NCBI GenBank assembly: GCA_023386365.1
Contig: JAEWJX010000028.1
Span: 1-29,894, forward strand
Direction: 5' to 3'
Length of the DNA: 29,894 nt
DNA from: Actinomycetes bacterium
GTDB taxonomy: Bacteria > Actinomycetota > Actinomycetes > Actinomycetales > Microbacteriaceae
Each line of letters starts with the position of its first letter. Within the stretch, counting starts at the first letter, position 1. A program made the translations under genes and the position numbers. A model generated the notes under the pieces. It made no database searches, was not told the origin of the DNA, and saw only the letters and a list, made by a program, of their open reading frames with translations. Positions 15,956-24,160 of the stretch are shown here, in pieces.

Positions 15956-16582
15956 GTGGAGGCCACAGCGGAGCGGATGCGGATACGTCCCAAGTTCTCG
16001 CTGCTCAGCAACGCGTTCGCCGCGATCGTGCTCGGCACGGCACCCATCATCGGGGTCATGTTCTGGTTCGCCTCCACCCGGGGCGGCGTGGAATGGGTGA
16101 TGCTGGCGGCGGCACTCGTGCTCGTCAGCGGGCTGCTGCTGCTGTGGCGGCAGTTGAGCGTGTACAGCGCCATCACCGACACCGAACTGATCGGCAACGG
16201 CATCTTCAGCCCCATGGTGCGCGTGAAGTTGGCCGACATCCGCAGCGCCGAACTGGTGCCCACCTACCTGGGCGCAGCCCCCGACCCCGCCTACCAGCTG
16301 CTCGTCACCGGCGACGGCGGCAAACGGCTGTACCGGATGCGCGGCAACTTCTACCACCGGAATGAACTGCGCGCCTTCGCGGCCGCGCTCCCCGTACCCG
16401 TCGACACCGTCGCCGAGCCGATGTCGGTGCAGGACTTCTTCCGCGCCTACCCGGGTTCCGCTTACTGGTTCGAGAACCGGCGGCCGCTGCAGGTGGCGAT
16501 CCTCACCGTCGCCGTGCTGATCGGGCTTGCCGCCGCCGTCGCCATCATGAGCGCGCTCGGGTTGCCGATCCGGTTCCTGTAG
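15956..16582 (+). CDS. Membrane protein of unknown function (PH-like core)
   Basis: A 208-residue protein with two N-terminal membrane helices (about 20-40 and 45-64: AIVLGTAPIIGVMFWFA and VMLAAALVLVSGLLLL). A cytoplasmic domain (about 68-175) follows, and one C-terminal helix (VAILTVAVLIGLAAAVAIM). The soluble part has the strand pattern ITDTELIGNGIFSPMVRVKLADIRSAELV, reminiscent of bacterial PH-like domains. I do not recognise a named family. The GTG start has a TAACCT element six bases upstream and no ribosome site, so it is probably leaderless. Its stop is three bases from the stop of the convergent GNAT gene. Confidence 0.8.
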   Translation: MEATAERMRIRPKFSLLSNAFAAIVLGTAPIIGVMFWFASTRGGVEWVMLAAALVLVSGLLLLWRQLSVYSAITDTELIGNGIFSPMVRVKLADIRSAELVPTYLGAAPDPAYQLLVTGDGGKRLYRMRGNFYHRNELRAFAAALPVPVDTVAEPMSVQDFFRAYPGSAYWFENRRPLQVAILTVAVLIGLAAAVAIMSALGLPIRFL

Positions 16583-16585
16583 GGC

Positions 16586-17203
16586 TCAGGGGCGGGGTGC
16601 GATCCAGCGGCCCAGCACCGGTGCGTCCGGGGTCGACGACGGCAGATCCTCGAAGCCGACGGCCGTGTAGAAGGCACGGGCGGGGGCGTTCGCCGGATCC
16701 ATCGTGAGGTGCACGCCCGGAACACCCGCCTGGGCGAGCGCGTCGATCAGCGCCGTCTCGATGAGGGCTCGCCCGTAGCCGCGCCCCTGCGCCTCCGGCA
16801 GCAGGTCGATGTGCAGGTGCGCCGGATACTCGTCGACCTCCGGGATGAGCAGGATGCGCGGGTCGTGACCCCGCTGCACCAGCTCCTCTTCCGCCGAGAA
16901 CGGCTCATTCGGCACCGGGTAGCCTTCCGCGAACCACGGCGTCCACGACGCCGACCACCAGCGCACGAACGCGCGGGTGCTGGGCGCGGCGACGATGTAG
17001 CCGATCGGGCCGTCACCCTCATCCACCACCCACGCCCAGTCGGGGTTCGCCGTCACGTACGGCTCGAGGAACAGGTCGGGCAGCAGGTCGTCGGTCGACC
17101 AGCGGCCGGTGGCGTCGCCCCCGGCGGCGCCGGTGAGCACGCAGATCTCCCGCAGTCGGGCAAGGTCGTCGGAACGGTAGGGGCGGATGCCGGTGGAGCT
17201 CAC
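16586..17203 (-). CDS. GNAT-family N-acetyltransferase
   Basis: A 205-residue acetyltransferase that should transfer acetyl from acetyl-CoA to an unidentified amine. The acetyl-CoA motif appears as LHIDLLPEAQGRGYGRALIE, with the Q-x-x-G-x-G/A pyrophosphate loop. It is followed by GVHLTMDPANAPARAFYTAVGFE, the typical N-x-x-A-x-x-F-Y-x-x-x-G-F ending. The start is uncertain. GTG 17203 puts SSTGIRPYRSDD at the N-terminus and leaves a ten-base gap to the upstream gene, while ATG 17260 would overlap that gene by 47 bases. It lies last in the minus-strand run MFS, PAP2, dehydrogenase, GNAT. Confidence 0.85.
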   Translation of the reverse strand: MSSTGIRPYRSDDLARLREICVLTGAAGGDATGRWSTDDLLPDLFLEPYVTANPDWAWVVDEGDGPIGYIVAAPSTRAFVRWWSASWTPWFAEGYPVPNEPFSAEEELVQRGHDPRILLIPEVDEYPAHLHIDLLPEAQGRGYGRALIETALIDALAQAGVPGVHLTMDPANAPARAFYTAVGFEDLPSSTPDAPVLGRWIAPRP

Positions 17204-17213
17204 GGGTGTCGCG

Positions 17214-18488
17214 TCACCGTGCCGTACGGTCGTCGAGGCCCCAGGCCTGCCCGTAGCCACCCTCGGCCACCGGCTTCGCCATCAGCTCGAGGAACGGCGT
17301 GGCCGGGAACGCCTCCGGACCCAGCACCCCGGAACCGGACCAGGTGCCGGACGAGAGGAGCTCCAGCGCGATCACCGGGTTGAGGGCCGTCTGCCACACG
17401 ACGCACTGGCTCTCGTACTCGGCCATCGTCCACTCGTTGTCGCTCACGTGGTACAGGTACACCTCGCGGGGCGAGCCGTCGGTTCCGGTGCCGGTGACCC
17501 ACAGGCCTGCGCACGTCTTTCCCGTCATCCGGGGTCCGATGGTGGCGGGGTCGGGCAGAGAGGCGGCGACGACGTCGCGCGGTGCCACCTCGACGGGACC
17601 GTTCGCGCTGCGCACCCGCACGGGCGCCGTCTTGTCGAGACCCAGCAGGTTGAGGGTCTTCAGCACGCCGATGAACTCGTCGCCGAGGCCGTACTTGAAG
17701 GTGACGCGCTTCGCATCCACCCACCGCGGCATCAGCAGCACCTCCTCGTGCTCCACGTTGACGCACTCGACGGGCCCGATGCCCTCCGGGAACTCGAACA
17801 CCTCCGGCTCGGAGAACGGCGGGGTGGTGAACCAGCCGCGGTCCTTCTCCCACACCACCGGCGGGTTGAGGCACTCCTCGATGGTGGTCCAGATGCTGAA
17901 CGAGGGGGCGAAGATCTCGTTGCCGGCCTCGTCGCGTACCACCAGGTTGGCGCCGTCGCGGGTGCCGAGCTCGTCGATCTCGCTGAACAGCTCGTCGGCG
18001 GCGTAGCGGGCGAACACGTCCGAGAGTCCCGGCTCGACGCCCATGCCCACGAGCGCGAGGCGACCCGCCTTCTCCCAGTCGGGCGCCTGCGCGAACTGGT
18101 CGTCACCGAGCTTCACCCCGGTCGCCGCGTATGGGTTGTCGGGGTGCGGCTCGGACAGGCTCATCGCCATGTCGAGGTAGTCGGCCCCCGCCGCGAGCGC
18201 CCCCGCGAAGATGGTGGGCACGAACTTCGGCTCGACGGCGTTCATCACGTGCGTGGCGCCGTGCTCGCGGGCGACGCCGGCCACCGAGTCGGGGTCGGAT
18301 GCGTCGATGCGGCTCGCGACGAACCGGTCGCCCTGCGGCCCGTGCTTCGCCTCGATCCACGCGATCGTGCGCTCGGCGCGCGTGACGTCGTAGTCGGACA
18401 CGACGATGGTCTCGAAGAAGTCGCGGCGAGCGGCGATCTTGGCGATGGCGTCGCCGACACCGCCCGCCCCCACCAGGAGGATTCTCAT
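17214..18488 (-). CDS. Saccharopine dehydrogenase-like NAD(P)-dependent oxidoreductase
   Basis: A 424-residue enzyme with an N-terminal Rossmann dinucleotide site, MRILLVGAGGVGDAIAKIA, followed by VVSDYD (acidic end of strand 2) and HVMNAVEPKFVPTIFAGALAAGADYLDMAM. The latter is characteristic of the Lys1/saccharopine dehydrogenase and carboxynorspermidine dehydrogenase fold. The C-terminal half forms the catalytic/dimer domain. No other lysine or polyamine gene is near, so the substrate is unknown. Start ATG 18488 has TAGCCT six bases upstream, and that hexamer overlaps the PAP2 stop codon. A CGGAG directly before the ATG is too close to be a good ribosome site. Confidence 0.88.
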   Translation of the reverse strand: MRILLVGAGGVGDAIAKIAARRDFFETIVVSDYDVTRAERTIAWIEAKHGPQGDRFVASRIDASDPDSVAGVAREHGATHVMNAVEPKFVPTIFAGALAAGADYLDMAMSLSEPHPDNPYAATGVKLGDDQFAQAPDWEKAGRLALVGMGVEPGLSDVFARYAADELFSEIDELGTRDGANLVVRDEAGNEIFAPSFSIWTTIEECLNPPVVWEKDRGWFTTPPFSEPEVFEFPEGIGPVECVNVEHEEVLLMPRWVDAKRVTFKYGLGDEFIGVLKTLNLLGLDKTAPVRVRSANGPVEVAPRDVVAASLPDPATIGPRMTGKTCAGLWVTGTGTDGSPREVYLYHVSDNEWTMAEYESQCVVWQTALNPVIALELLSSGTWSGSGVLGPEAFPATPFLELMAKPVAEGGYGQAWGLDDRTAR

Positions 18489-18494
18489 GCTCCG

Positions 18495-18500
18495 AGGCTA
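18495..18500 (-). promoter_or_regulatory. Leaderless -10 element of the saccharopine dehydrogenase-like gene
   Basis: TAGCCT lies six bases before ATG 18488, and its TAG is the stop codon of the PAP2 gene. It would give an internal promoter inside the minus-strand gene run. Confidence 0.45.
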
Positions 18501-19130
18501 GCGGGGCGCGCCCAGCGGCTCCAGCCGCAGCTTCGGCTGCATCACGCACCACACCAGCAGGGCGACACCGGCGCCGAGAAGGGCGCCGCCGATGGTGTCG
18601 GTCAGCCAGTGGGCGCCCAGGTAGGTGCGGCTGAACGCCATCGCGATCACGTACAGCGCGCCCAGCACCCACACCCACACGCGACCCAGCAGCAGCCCGA
18701 GGCTGACCGCGACGACGGCCGCGTTCGTGGTGTGACCGGAGGGGAACGACCCATTGTCGAGGGGAAGCAGGATCTCCTCCGGCCTCGCCCGCCCGAAGAA
18801 AGCCTTCATCAGCTGGCAGATCAGGGCCGCGACCGCCGAGGCGATCACGAAGTCGAGGGCCGACCAGGGGCGCCTCGCGAACACGAACGCCACCCCCACG
18901 CCGATCGGCACCACGAGGATCGCGAACCAGCCGCCGCCGAGGAAGTCGAACACCATGCTGATGGCCTCACCGACCGGGCCGCGCAGCTCCAGCACCTCCT
19001 CCATCCACTCCTCGTCGATGGGGAACTGCTCACGCAGCATCACGAGAAGTCCGAGAGCGAGGGTCAGCGCGATGGCGGTGACGCCGGCGATCACGAAGGG
19101 GCGACGGGTGGTCAGCGCGCGCTCCTGCAT
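18498..19130 (-). CDS. PAP2-family membrane phosphatase
   Basis: A 210-residue membrane phosphatase of the phosphatidic acid phosphatase / undecaprenyl-pyrophosphatase type. All three catalytic motifs are present: K109-x6-R116-P117 (KAFFGRARP), P130-S-G-H133 (PSGHT) and S167-R168-x5-H174-x3-D178 (SRTYLGAHWLTD). About six transmembrane helices surround them. It dephosphorylates a lipid phosphate or pyrophosphate at the outer membrane face; the exact lipid is unknown. ATG 19130 has TAGCGT six bases upstream. It lies 26 bases after the MFS stop and nine before the dehydrogenase start. Confidence 0.94.
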   Translation of the reverse strand: MQERALTTRRPFVIAGVTAIALTLALGLLVMLREQFPIDEEWMEEVLELRGPVGEAISMVFDFLGGGWFAILVVPIGVGVAFVFARRPWSALDFVIASAVAALICQLMKAFFGRARPEEILLPLDNGSFPSGHTTNAAVVAVSLGLLLGRVWVWVLGALYVIAMAFSRTYLGAHWLTDTIGGALLGAGVALLVWCVMQPKLRLEPLGAPR

Positions 19131-19136
19131 CAGCCC

Positions 19137-19142
19137 ACGCTA
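19137..19142 (-). promoter_or_regulatory. Leaderless -10 element of the PAP2 gene
   Basis: TAGCGT lies six bases before ATG 19130, in the 26-bp gap after the MFS gene. It is identical in sequence and spacing to the element before the ABC ATPase gene at 4914-4919. Confidence 0.5.
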
Positions 19143-19156
19143 TACCGGGAGTCGGG

Positions 19157-20386
19157 TCACGCCTCCAGCGGCGGCACCGTGCGCGGCCGCACGACCGTCC
19201 ACAGCACGATGATCGCGATCACCACCGCCACCACCATGACACCGCCCATCGGGATCGCGTTGGTGATCGTGAAGAGACCCACGATCGGCGACACGATGCC
19301 GGCGACACCGAAGTTCATCGCGCCGAGCACGGAGGCCGCAGTACCTGCCTCGTGCCCGTGCTTCACCAGCGCGAGAGCCGAGATCGCGGGGAAGTTGAAC
19401 CCGCATCCGGCGATGAAGAACCACAGCGGGATCGCGATGCCCAGGAACCCGGCACCGGATGCGTCGAGCACCATGATCGCGATCGCCGACACCAGCTGCA
19501 CGATGGTCGCGCCCGCGATGATCCACTGCGGCCCGATGTGCTTCTGCAGTCGGCTCGACACCTGCACACCCACGACGACACCGATCGAGTTGATGCCGAA
19601 CAGGAAGCCGTACTCCTGGGGGCTCAACGCGTACACATCCTGGAAGAGGAACGACGAGCTCGACAGGTAGGCGAACAGCGCCGAGAAGTTCATGCCGGCG
19701 ATGAGCACCGCGCCCACGTAGACGCGGTCGCGGAACAGGGCGCCGTAGCGCTGACCCACCGACGAGTGGCCGCGCACACTGCGCGCCTCCGGGGCGAGCG
19801 TCTCGCGGAGGAACAGCGCCGTCGCCACGATCACCAGGAAGCCGTAGATCGCGAGGAACACGAACAGCCCCCGCCAGTCGACGGCCAGTAGCAGCTGCGA
19901 CCCGATGACGGGCGCCAGCACCGGCGCCAGGCCGCTGACCAGCGCGAGGCGGCTCAGCATCTTCACCAGCGGGTAGCCGCCGAACAGGTCGCGCACCATC
20001 GCCATCGCGACCACGGCACCCGCGGCGGCACCGAAGCCCTGGAAGACGCGGGCGATCCCCAACCAGAAAAGGTCAGGGGCGAGCGCCGCAGCGAGACACG
20101 AGATGATGTGCAGCCCGGTGGCGACCAGCAGCGGACGACGGCGACCGATCTGGTCGGACAGCGGCCCCACCAGCAGCTGGCCGACGGCGAAGCCGATCAT
20201 CGTGGCCGTGAGGGTGAGCTGCACCGCAGCGGTCGGCACGTCGAGCTCGCGCTCGAGCACCGGGAGCGCCGGCAGGTACAGGTCGATGGTGAACGGGCCG
20301 AGGGCGGTGAGCGCCCCCAGCACCACGATGTAGGTGAGCCGCTCGGCGCGCGAGAGAGCGTCGCCGGGGTGCACGGCAGCAGTCAC
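19157..20386 (-). CDS. Bcr/CflA-family drug:proton MFS efflux transporter
   Basis: A 409-residue, 12-helix major facilitator. The first helix contains LGPFTIDLYLPALPVLERELDV, the hallmark of the Bcr/CflA (DHA1) subfamily. MFS motif A follows as GPLSDQIGRRRPLL, then RVFQGFGAAAGAVVAMAMVRDLF. It probably exports a drug or metabolite using the proton gradient. Start GTG 20386 has GAGG about eight bases upstream. A hairpin with a T-tract lies 39-57 bases before the start, and a TAGAAT -10-like element lies just before that hairpin, so the leader may be attenuated. It heads the run with PAP2, dehydrogenase and GNAT genes. Confidence 0.92.
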   Translation of the reverse strand: MTAAVHPGDALSRAERLTYIVVLGALTALGPFTIDLYLPALPVLERELDVPTAAVQLTLTATMIGFAVGQLLVGPLSDQIGRRRPLLVATGLHIISCLAAALAPDLFWLGIARVFQGFGAAAGAVVAMAMVRDLFGGYPLVKMLSRLALVSGLAPVLAPVIGSQLLLAVDWRGLFVFLAIYGFLVIVATALFLRETLAPEARSVRGHSSVGQRYGALFRDRVYVGAVLIAGMNFSALFAYLSSSSFLFQDVYALSPQEYGFLFGINSIGVVVGVQVSSRLQKHIGPQWIIAGATIVQLVSAIAIMVLDASGAGFLGIAIPLWFFIAGCGFNFPAISALALVKHGHEAGTAASVLGAMNFGVAGIVSPIVGLFTITNAIPMGGVMVVAVVIAIIVLWTVVRPRTVPPLEA

Positions 20387-20424
20387 AGAAAGACCTCGGA
20401 AGAGAAGAAGGTGGGGAAAGGAAA

Positions 20425-20443
20425 AGAGCGGCGATGCCGCTCT
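20425..20443 (-). terminator. Intrinsic terminator after the arabinofuranosidase operon (or MFS leader attenuator)
   Basis: In minus-strand RNA the stem AGAGCGGC-AUC-GCCGCUCU (8 bp) is followed by UUUCCUUU, the best U-tract in the window. It lies about 50 bases after the GH51 stop. TAGAAT (20452-20457) would start a transcript near 20445, immediately before the hairpin, so it could also act in the MFS leader. Confidence 0.75.
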
Positions 20444-20493
20444 GCCCCTCCATTCTATGACGTTTCACTTACCGGTGGTTGGTTTTCCTCCGG

Positions 20494-22011
20494 CTACGAA
20501 CGGGTCAGTTCGACGGCGGTCCACGACACAGGTGGCAGCTCGATCGTGAGCACCCCGTCGACGATGGTCGCCGAGGTGTTCGAGGTGAGCCCCACGCGCT
20601 CCGGATCGGCGAGCGTGTTCGCGGCGTGCAGGTCGGCATCCGCGAGCGTCACCGCGGATGCGACGGCGACCTCACCGAGGCTCGCGAGGTCGACGGTCAC
20701 CGTGACCGCCGCATCCTGCGACCGGTTCACGAAGAACACGGCAGCAGCACCGGTCTCGTCGTCGTGGGTGGCCACCGCATCCACCACCGGCACCTCGCCG
20801 AAGCGCGCCGTGTCGTAGACGGGGCTGTCGAGCTTCAGCTGCAGGGCCGCACCCCGCGCCAACCGCGAGGTGGTGGCGAACGGGAAGAACGTGGTCTGCC
20901 GCCAGGCCGGCCCGCCCGGCTCGGTCATGATCGGGGCGATCACGTTCACCAGCTGCGCGAGCGACGCGCTCGTCACCCGGTCGGCGTGCTTCAGCAGCGA
21001 GATCATCAGGCTGCCGAACACCACCGCATCCAGCACCGAATAGCTGTCTTCGAGGATGCGCGGCGCCACCGGCCAGTTGTCGATACCGGTGGCCTTGTCT
21101 TCGTCGTGGTAGCGGTCGATGTACCAGACGTTCCACTCGTCGAACGAGATGTCGATCGTCTTATCGCTGCCCTTCACCGCCTTCACGTGGTCGGCGGTCG
21201 CCACCACCTCCTCGATGAAGCGGTCCATGTCGACCCCGGATGCGAGGAAGCTGGCCGCGTCGCCGTCCTTCTCCTCGTAGTAGGCGTGGCAGGAGATGTA
21301 GTCGACGTCGTCGTAGGTGTGGCTGAGCACCACGCGCTCCCACTCGCCGAACGTGGGCATGTCGCGCGCGGACGACCCGCACACCACCAGCTGCACGTCG
21401 GGGTCGAGCTGGCGCAGCGCCTTCGCCGTCTGCGCGGCGATCTTGCCGTAGTCGTCGGCGGAGCGGTGACCCAGCTGCCACGGGCCGTCCATCTCGTTGC
21501 CGAGGCACCACATCCGCACCCCGAACGGCTTCTCGCGGCCGTTGTCGATGCGCTTCTGGCTGAGGAACGTGCCGCTCGGGATGTTGGAGTACTCGAGCAG
21601 GTCGATCGCCTCGGCGACGCCCCGGGTGCCGAGGTTGACCGCGAGCATCAGCTCGGAACCCACCTTCTCCAGCCAGTCGGCAAACTCGTGCAGCCCCACC
21701 TCGTTGGTCTCGGTGGAATGCCACGCCAGGTCGAGCCGGCGGGGGCGCTGCTCGCGCGGGCCCACGCTGTCTTCCCACTTGAACCCGGAGACGAAGTTGC
21801 CACCCGGGTAGCGGATGGTGGAGACGCCGAGCTCCTTCACCAGGTCGATGACATCCTGACGGAAGCCCTCCCCATCCGCCGTCGGGTGACCCGGCTCGTA
21901 GATGCCGGTGTAGATGTGGCGACCGAGGTGCTCGACGAACCCGCCGAAGAGGCGCCGGTCGATGGCGCCGATCCGGAAGTGGGGGTCGACGGTGAGGTGG
22001 GCGGTGAGCAC
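20494..22011 (-). CDS. GH51 alpha-L-arabinofuranosidase
   Basis: A 505-residue cytoplasmic glycosidase that removes arabinofuranose from arabino- or arabinoxylo-oligosaccharides. It opens with the family pattern IDRRLFGGFVEHLGRHIYTGIYEPGH. The acid/base is E173 (CLGNEMDG) and the nucleophile E292 (SFDEWNVWY), very close to the positions known in well-studied GH51 enzymes. There is no signal peptide. GTG 22011 is chosen because AAGGAG is five bases upstream; the alternative ATG 22035 overlaps the GH1 stop as ATGA and would add eight residues. It is the last gene of the sugar operon and is followed by an intrinsic terminator. Confidence 0.95.
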   Translation of the reverse strand: MLTAHLTVDPHFRIGAIDRRLFGGFVEHLGRHIYTGIYEPGHPTADGEGFRQDVIDLVKELGVSTIRYPGGNFVSGFKWEDSVGPREQRPRRLDLAWHSTETNEVGLHEFADWLEKVGSELMLAVNLGTRGVAEAIDLLEYSNIPSGTFLSQKRIDNGREKPFGVRMWCLGNEMDGPWQLGHRSADDYGKIAAQTAKALRQLDPDVQLVVCGSSARDMPTFGEWERVVLSHTYDDVDYISCHAYYEEKDGDAASFLASGVDMDRFIEEVVATADHVKAVKGSDKTIDISFDEWNVWYIDRYHDEDKATGIDNWPVAPRILEDSYSVLDAVVFGSLMISLLKHADRVTSASLAQLVNVIAPIMTEPGGPAWRQTTFFPFATTSRLARGAALQLKLDSPVYDTARFGEVPVVDAVATHDDETGAAAVFFVNRSQDAAVTVTVDLASLGEVAVASAVTLADADLHAANTLADPERVGLTSNTSATIVDGVLTIELPPVSWTAVELTRS

Positions 22012-22031
22012 GGACTCTCCTTCAGCGGGGC

Positions 22032-23303
22032 TCATGGGCGGTTCTCGGGGTCGGTGGCTTCGCGGCGGAACGCGTCGACGAGGGGCGTGGGTCGGCGTTC
22101 GAGGCCGGCGTCGGTCTCGACCAGCTCGTAGAGGCCCATGGTGAGGCGGTGCGCTTCGCGCGGGGCGGTGGAATGGCGCCAGGTCCACTCGTACATGTCG
22201 AACAGCGGCCACCAGGTGTAGCCGACGACGTCGAGACCGTCGGCGCGCAGGTCGCGAACGGCCCGGGCGGATGCGGTGAGCCAGTCGGCGCGCTCCGGCA
22301 CGGATGCGGTGACGCACGTCTCCGACACCATCACGGGGACGCCGTAGCGCTCCGCCCCCACGCGGAGCAGCTCGACGAGCCCGTCGACGCCGTCGTCGCG
22401 CACCGGACGCGGGTCGGCGAAGCCGCCGCCGTGATGCACCCCGGCCTCGAGCAGCTCCGTGGAGTGGCGCGGGTAGTAGTTGATGCCGTACACGTCGGGC
22501 TGCACGGCGTGCTCGGCAAACCATGCGAGGGCGTCATCGCCGACACCGTGCGTCGCGAGCAGAGGGCGGAGAGGGTGCGCGTCGTCCACGCGACCCGTGA
22601 CGAGGTCCTCGACGAGGAACACCTGGTGCGCGAGCCGATGCGCGAGTTCGCGGTGCTCGGGGGCGTCGACGTCGCCGGCGTACCGCATCCCGGCGTCGAC
22701 GTGCACGAAGGCGCCGCGCGACCCGAGCACCTCCTGCATGCCGAGCTGGGCGAGCGAGAATCCGTGCGCCAGCTGGTCCACCATCCGCACGAGGCCCGAC
22801 TCGCCCGCCAGGTACGGCGGCCAGTAGGCGTACTCGCCCGAGAAGAGCGCGTGGATCATCGGCTCGTTGAGCGGCGTGTAGTCGGTGACCGTGGAGGCGT
22901 AGCGTTCCGCGACCCGCACCGAGTACTCGGCCACCCGATCCGGGTAGTCGGCGGCATTGAACTGGTCGTCCATCCAGAGCGGAGTGCCGTAGTGCATCAG
23001 GTCGACGATCGGCCGCAGGCCCAGCTCCGCGAAGCGGTCGAAGACGCCGTCGAGCCAACTCCAGTCCCAGCGGTCGCGCTCGGGCTGGATGCGGTACCAG
23101 GGCACCCCCCAGCGCACGAACTCCGAGCCGGCGTCGACGGCGAGTCCCAGGTCGGCGTGCCAGCGCACGTCGTGCTCGGTGAGCACGTACTCGTCGATCG
23201 CACGCTCGCCGGGCCGCGACTGCGGCACGAAGGTGTCCTCGATGCCGACGCCGAAGTGGAGGGCGCCGTCACAGAACCACGGGGTGGCCTGGTCGGTGGT
23301 CAT
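22032..23303 (-). CDS. GH1-like glycosidase (atypical nucleophile motif)
   Basis: A 423-residue TIM-barrel glycosidase. The acid/base motif is intact: TPLNEPM with E147. Other barrel features fit GH1: RWGVPWYRIQP, DLMHYGTPLWM, GINYYPRHS and a late GYTWWPLFDMYEW. The nucleophile motif, normally TENG, reads VSETCVT, with E329 retained but Asn and Gly replaced. It is also shorter than the usual 440-470 residues. There is no signal peptide, so it is cytoplasmic. It overlaps the permease stop as ATGA, and the long-form GH51 start as ATGA. It probably cleaves an imported oligosaccharide; the sugar it recognises may not be glucose. Confidence 0.87.
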   Translation of the reverse strand: MTTDQATPWFCDGALHFGVGIEDTFVPQSRPGERAIDEYVLTEHDVRWHADLGLAVDAGSEFVRWGVPWYRIQPERDRWDWSWLDGVFDRFAELGLRPIVDLMHYGTPLWMDDQFNAADYPDRVAEYSVRVAERYASTVTDYTPLNEPMIHALFSGEYAYWPPYLAGESGLVRMVDQLAHGFSLAQLGMQEVLGSRGAFVHVDAGMRYAGDVDAPEHRELAHRLAHQVFLVEDLVTGRVDDAHPLRPLLATHGVGDDALAWFAEHAVQPDVYGINYYPRHSTELLEAGVHHGGGFADPRPVRDDGVDGLVELLRVGAERYGVPVMVSETCVTASVPERADWLTASARAVRDLRADGLDVVGYTWWPLFDMYEWTWRHSTAPREAHRLTMGLYELVETDAGLERRPTPLVDAFRREATDPENRP

Positions 23304-24160
23304 TTCAGTCCCGTCGTCGCGATGTTGTCGATGAAGCGCCGCTGCACGAACAGGAACCCGACCACGAGCGGGATGATCGCCAGCAGCGAGCCGGCCATCA
23401 TCACGCCGTAGGGGATGATCCCGCCGGGGCCGGTGAGCAACGTCAGGCCGGACGTGATGGTGCCCATCTCGGCCTGGTTCGTGAACACGAGCGGCCAGAG
23501 CAGGTCGTTCCAGTTGTTGACGAAGGTGAAGACGGCGAGCGTCATCAGCGCCGGCACCACGTTCGGCAGCACGATGCTGCGGAAGATGCGGAACTCCCCC
23601 GCGCCGTCGATGCGTGCGGCGTTGTCGAGGTCGCGCGGCAACGCCAGGAAGAACTGCCGCAGCAGGAAGATGCCGAACGCGTCCGCCGCCCGGGGCGCGA
23701 TGAGTCCCTGATAGGTGTTGATCCATCCGAGTTCCGCGACCAGCTGGTACACGGGGATGAGGGTGGCCTGGAACGGGATCATCAGGCTCGCGATGATCGC
23801 GATCAGCAGCACCTTGCGCCCACGGAAGTCGATCCGGGCCAGGGCATACGCGGCGAGGGAGTCGAACACGACCGCGCACAGGGTGACGCCGCCGGCGAAG
23901 ATCACGCTGTTCAGCGCGAGCCGGGCGAACGGCAGCTCGGTGAGGATGCGCGTGATGTTGTCGAGCGTCCACTCGGTGGGCACCAGCGTGGGCGGGTAGG
24001 CGTTGACCTCGGCCGACGGCTTGAAGGCGGTGAGCAGGATGATCGCCACCGGCAGCAGCACCGCCGCCGTCACGACGGCCATCGCGAGGAACGAGCCCAC
24101 CGATGCGAGGCGGATGCGGGGACGGGTGCGCGCGATCGGGCGCGAGGTCACGGCGGTCAT
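23300..24160 (-). CDS. Carbohydrate ABC transporter permease (MalG-like)
   Basis: A 286-residue inner-membrane subunit with six helices. The EAA loop that contacts the ATPase reads NAARIDGAGEFRIFRSIVLP. The C-terminus FLFVQRRFIDNIATTGLK is typical of CUT1 MalG-type permeases, which often end in (A/T)xGx(V/L)K. ATG 24160 has AAGGA six bases upstream and overlaps the MalF-like stop as ATGA. It partners with the upstream permease and the lipoprotein to import an oligosaccharide. Confidence 0.95.
   Translation of the reverse strand: MTAVTSRPIARTRPRIRLASVGSFLAMAVVTAAVLLPVAIILLTAFKPSAEVNAYPPTLVPTEWTLDNITRILTELPFARLALNSVIFAGGVTLCAVVFDSLAAYALARIDFRGRKVLLIAIIASLMIPFQATLIPVYQLVAELGWINTYQGLIAPRAADAFGIFLLRQFFLALPRDLDNAARIDGAGEFRIFRSIVLPNVVPALMTLAVFTFVNNWNDLLWPLVFTNQAEMGTITSGLTLLTGPGGIIPYGVMMAGSLLAIIPLVVGFLFVQRRFIDNIATTGLK

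Noticed and set aside
17214..18488. Lysine biosynthesis or degradation gene
   Set aside because: Only the fold is supported; no lysine pathway gene is nearby and many homologues have other substrates.
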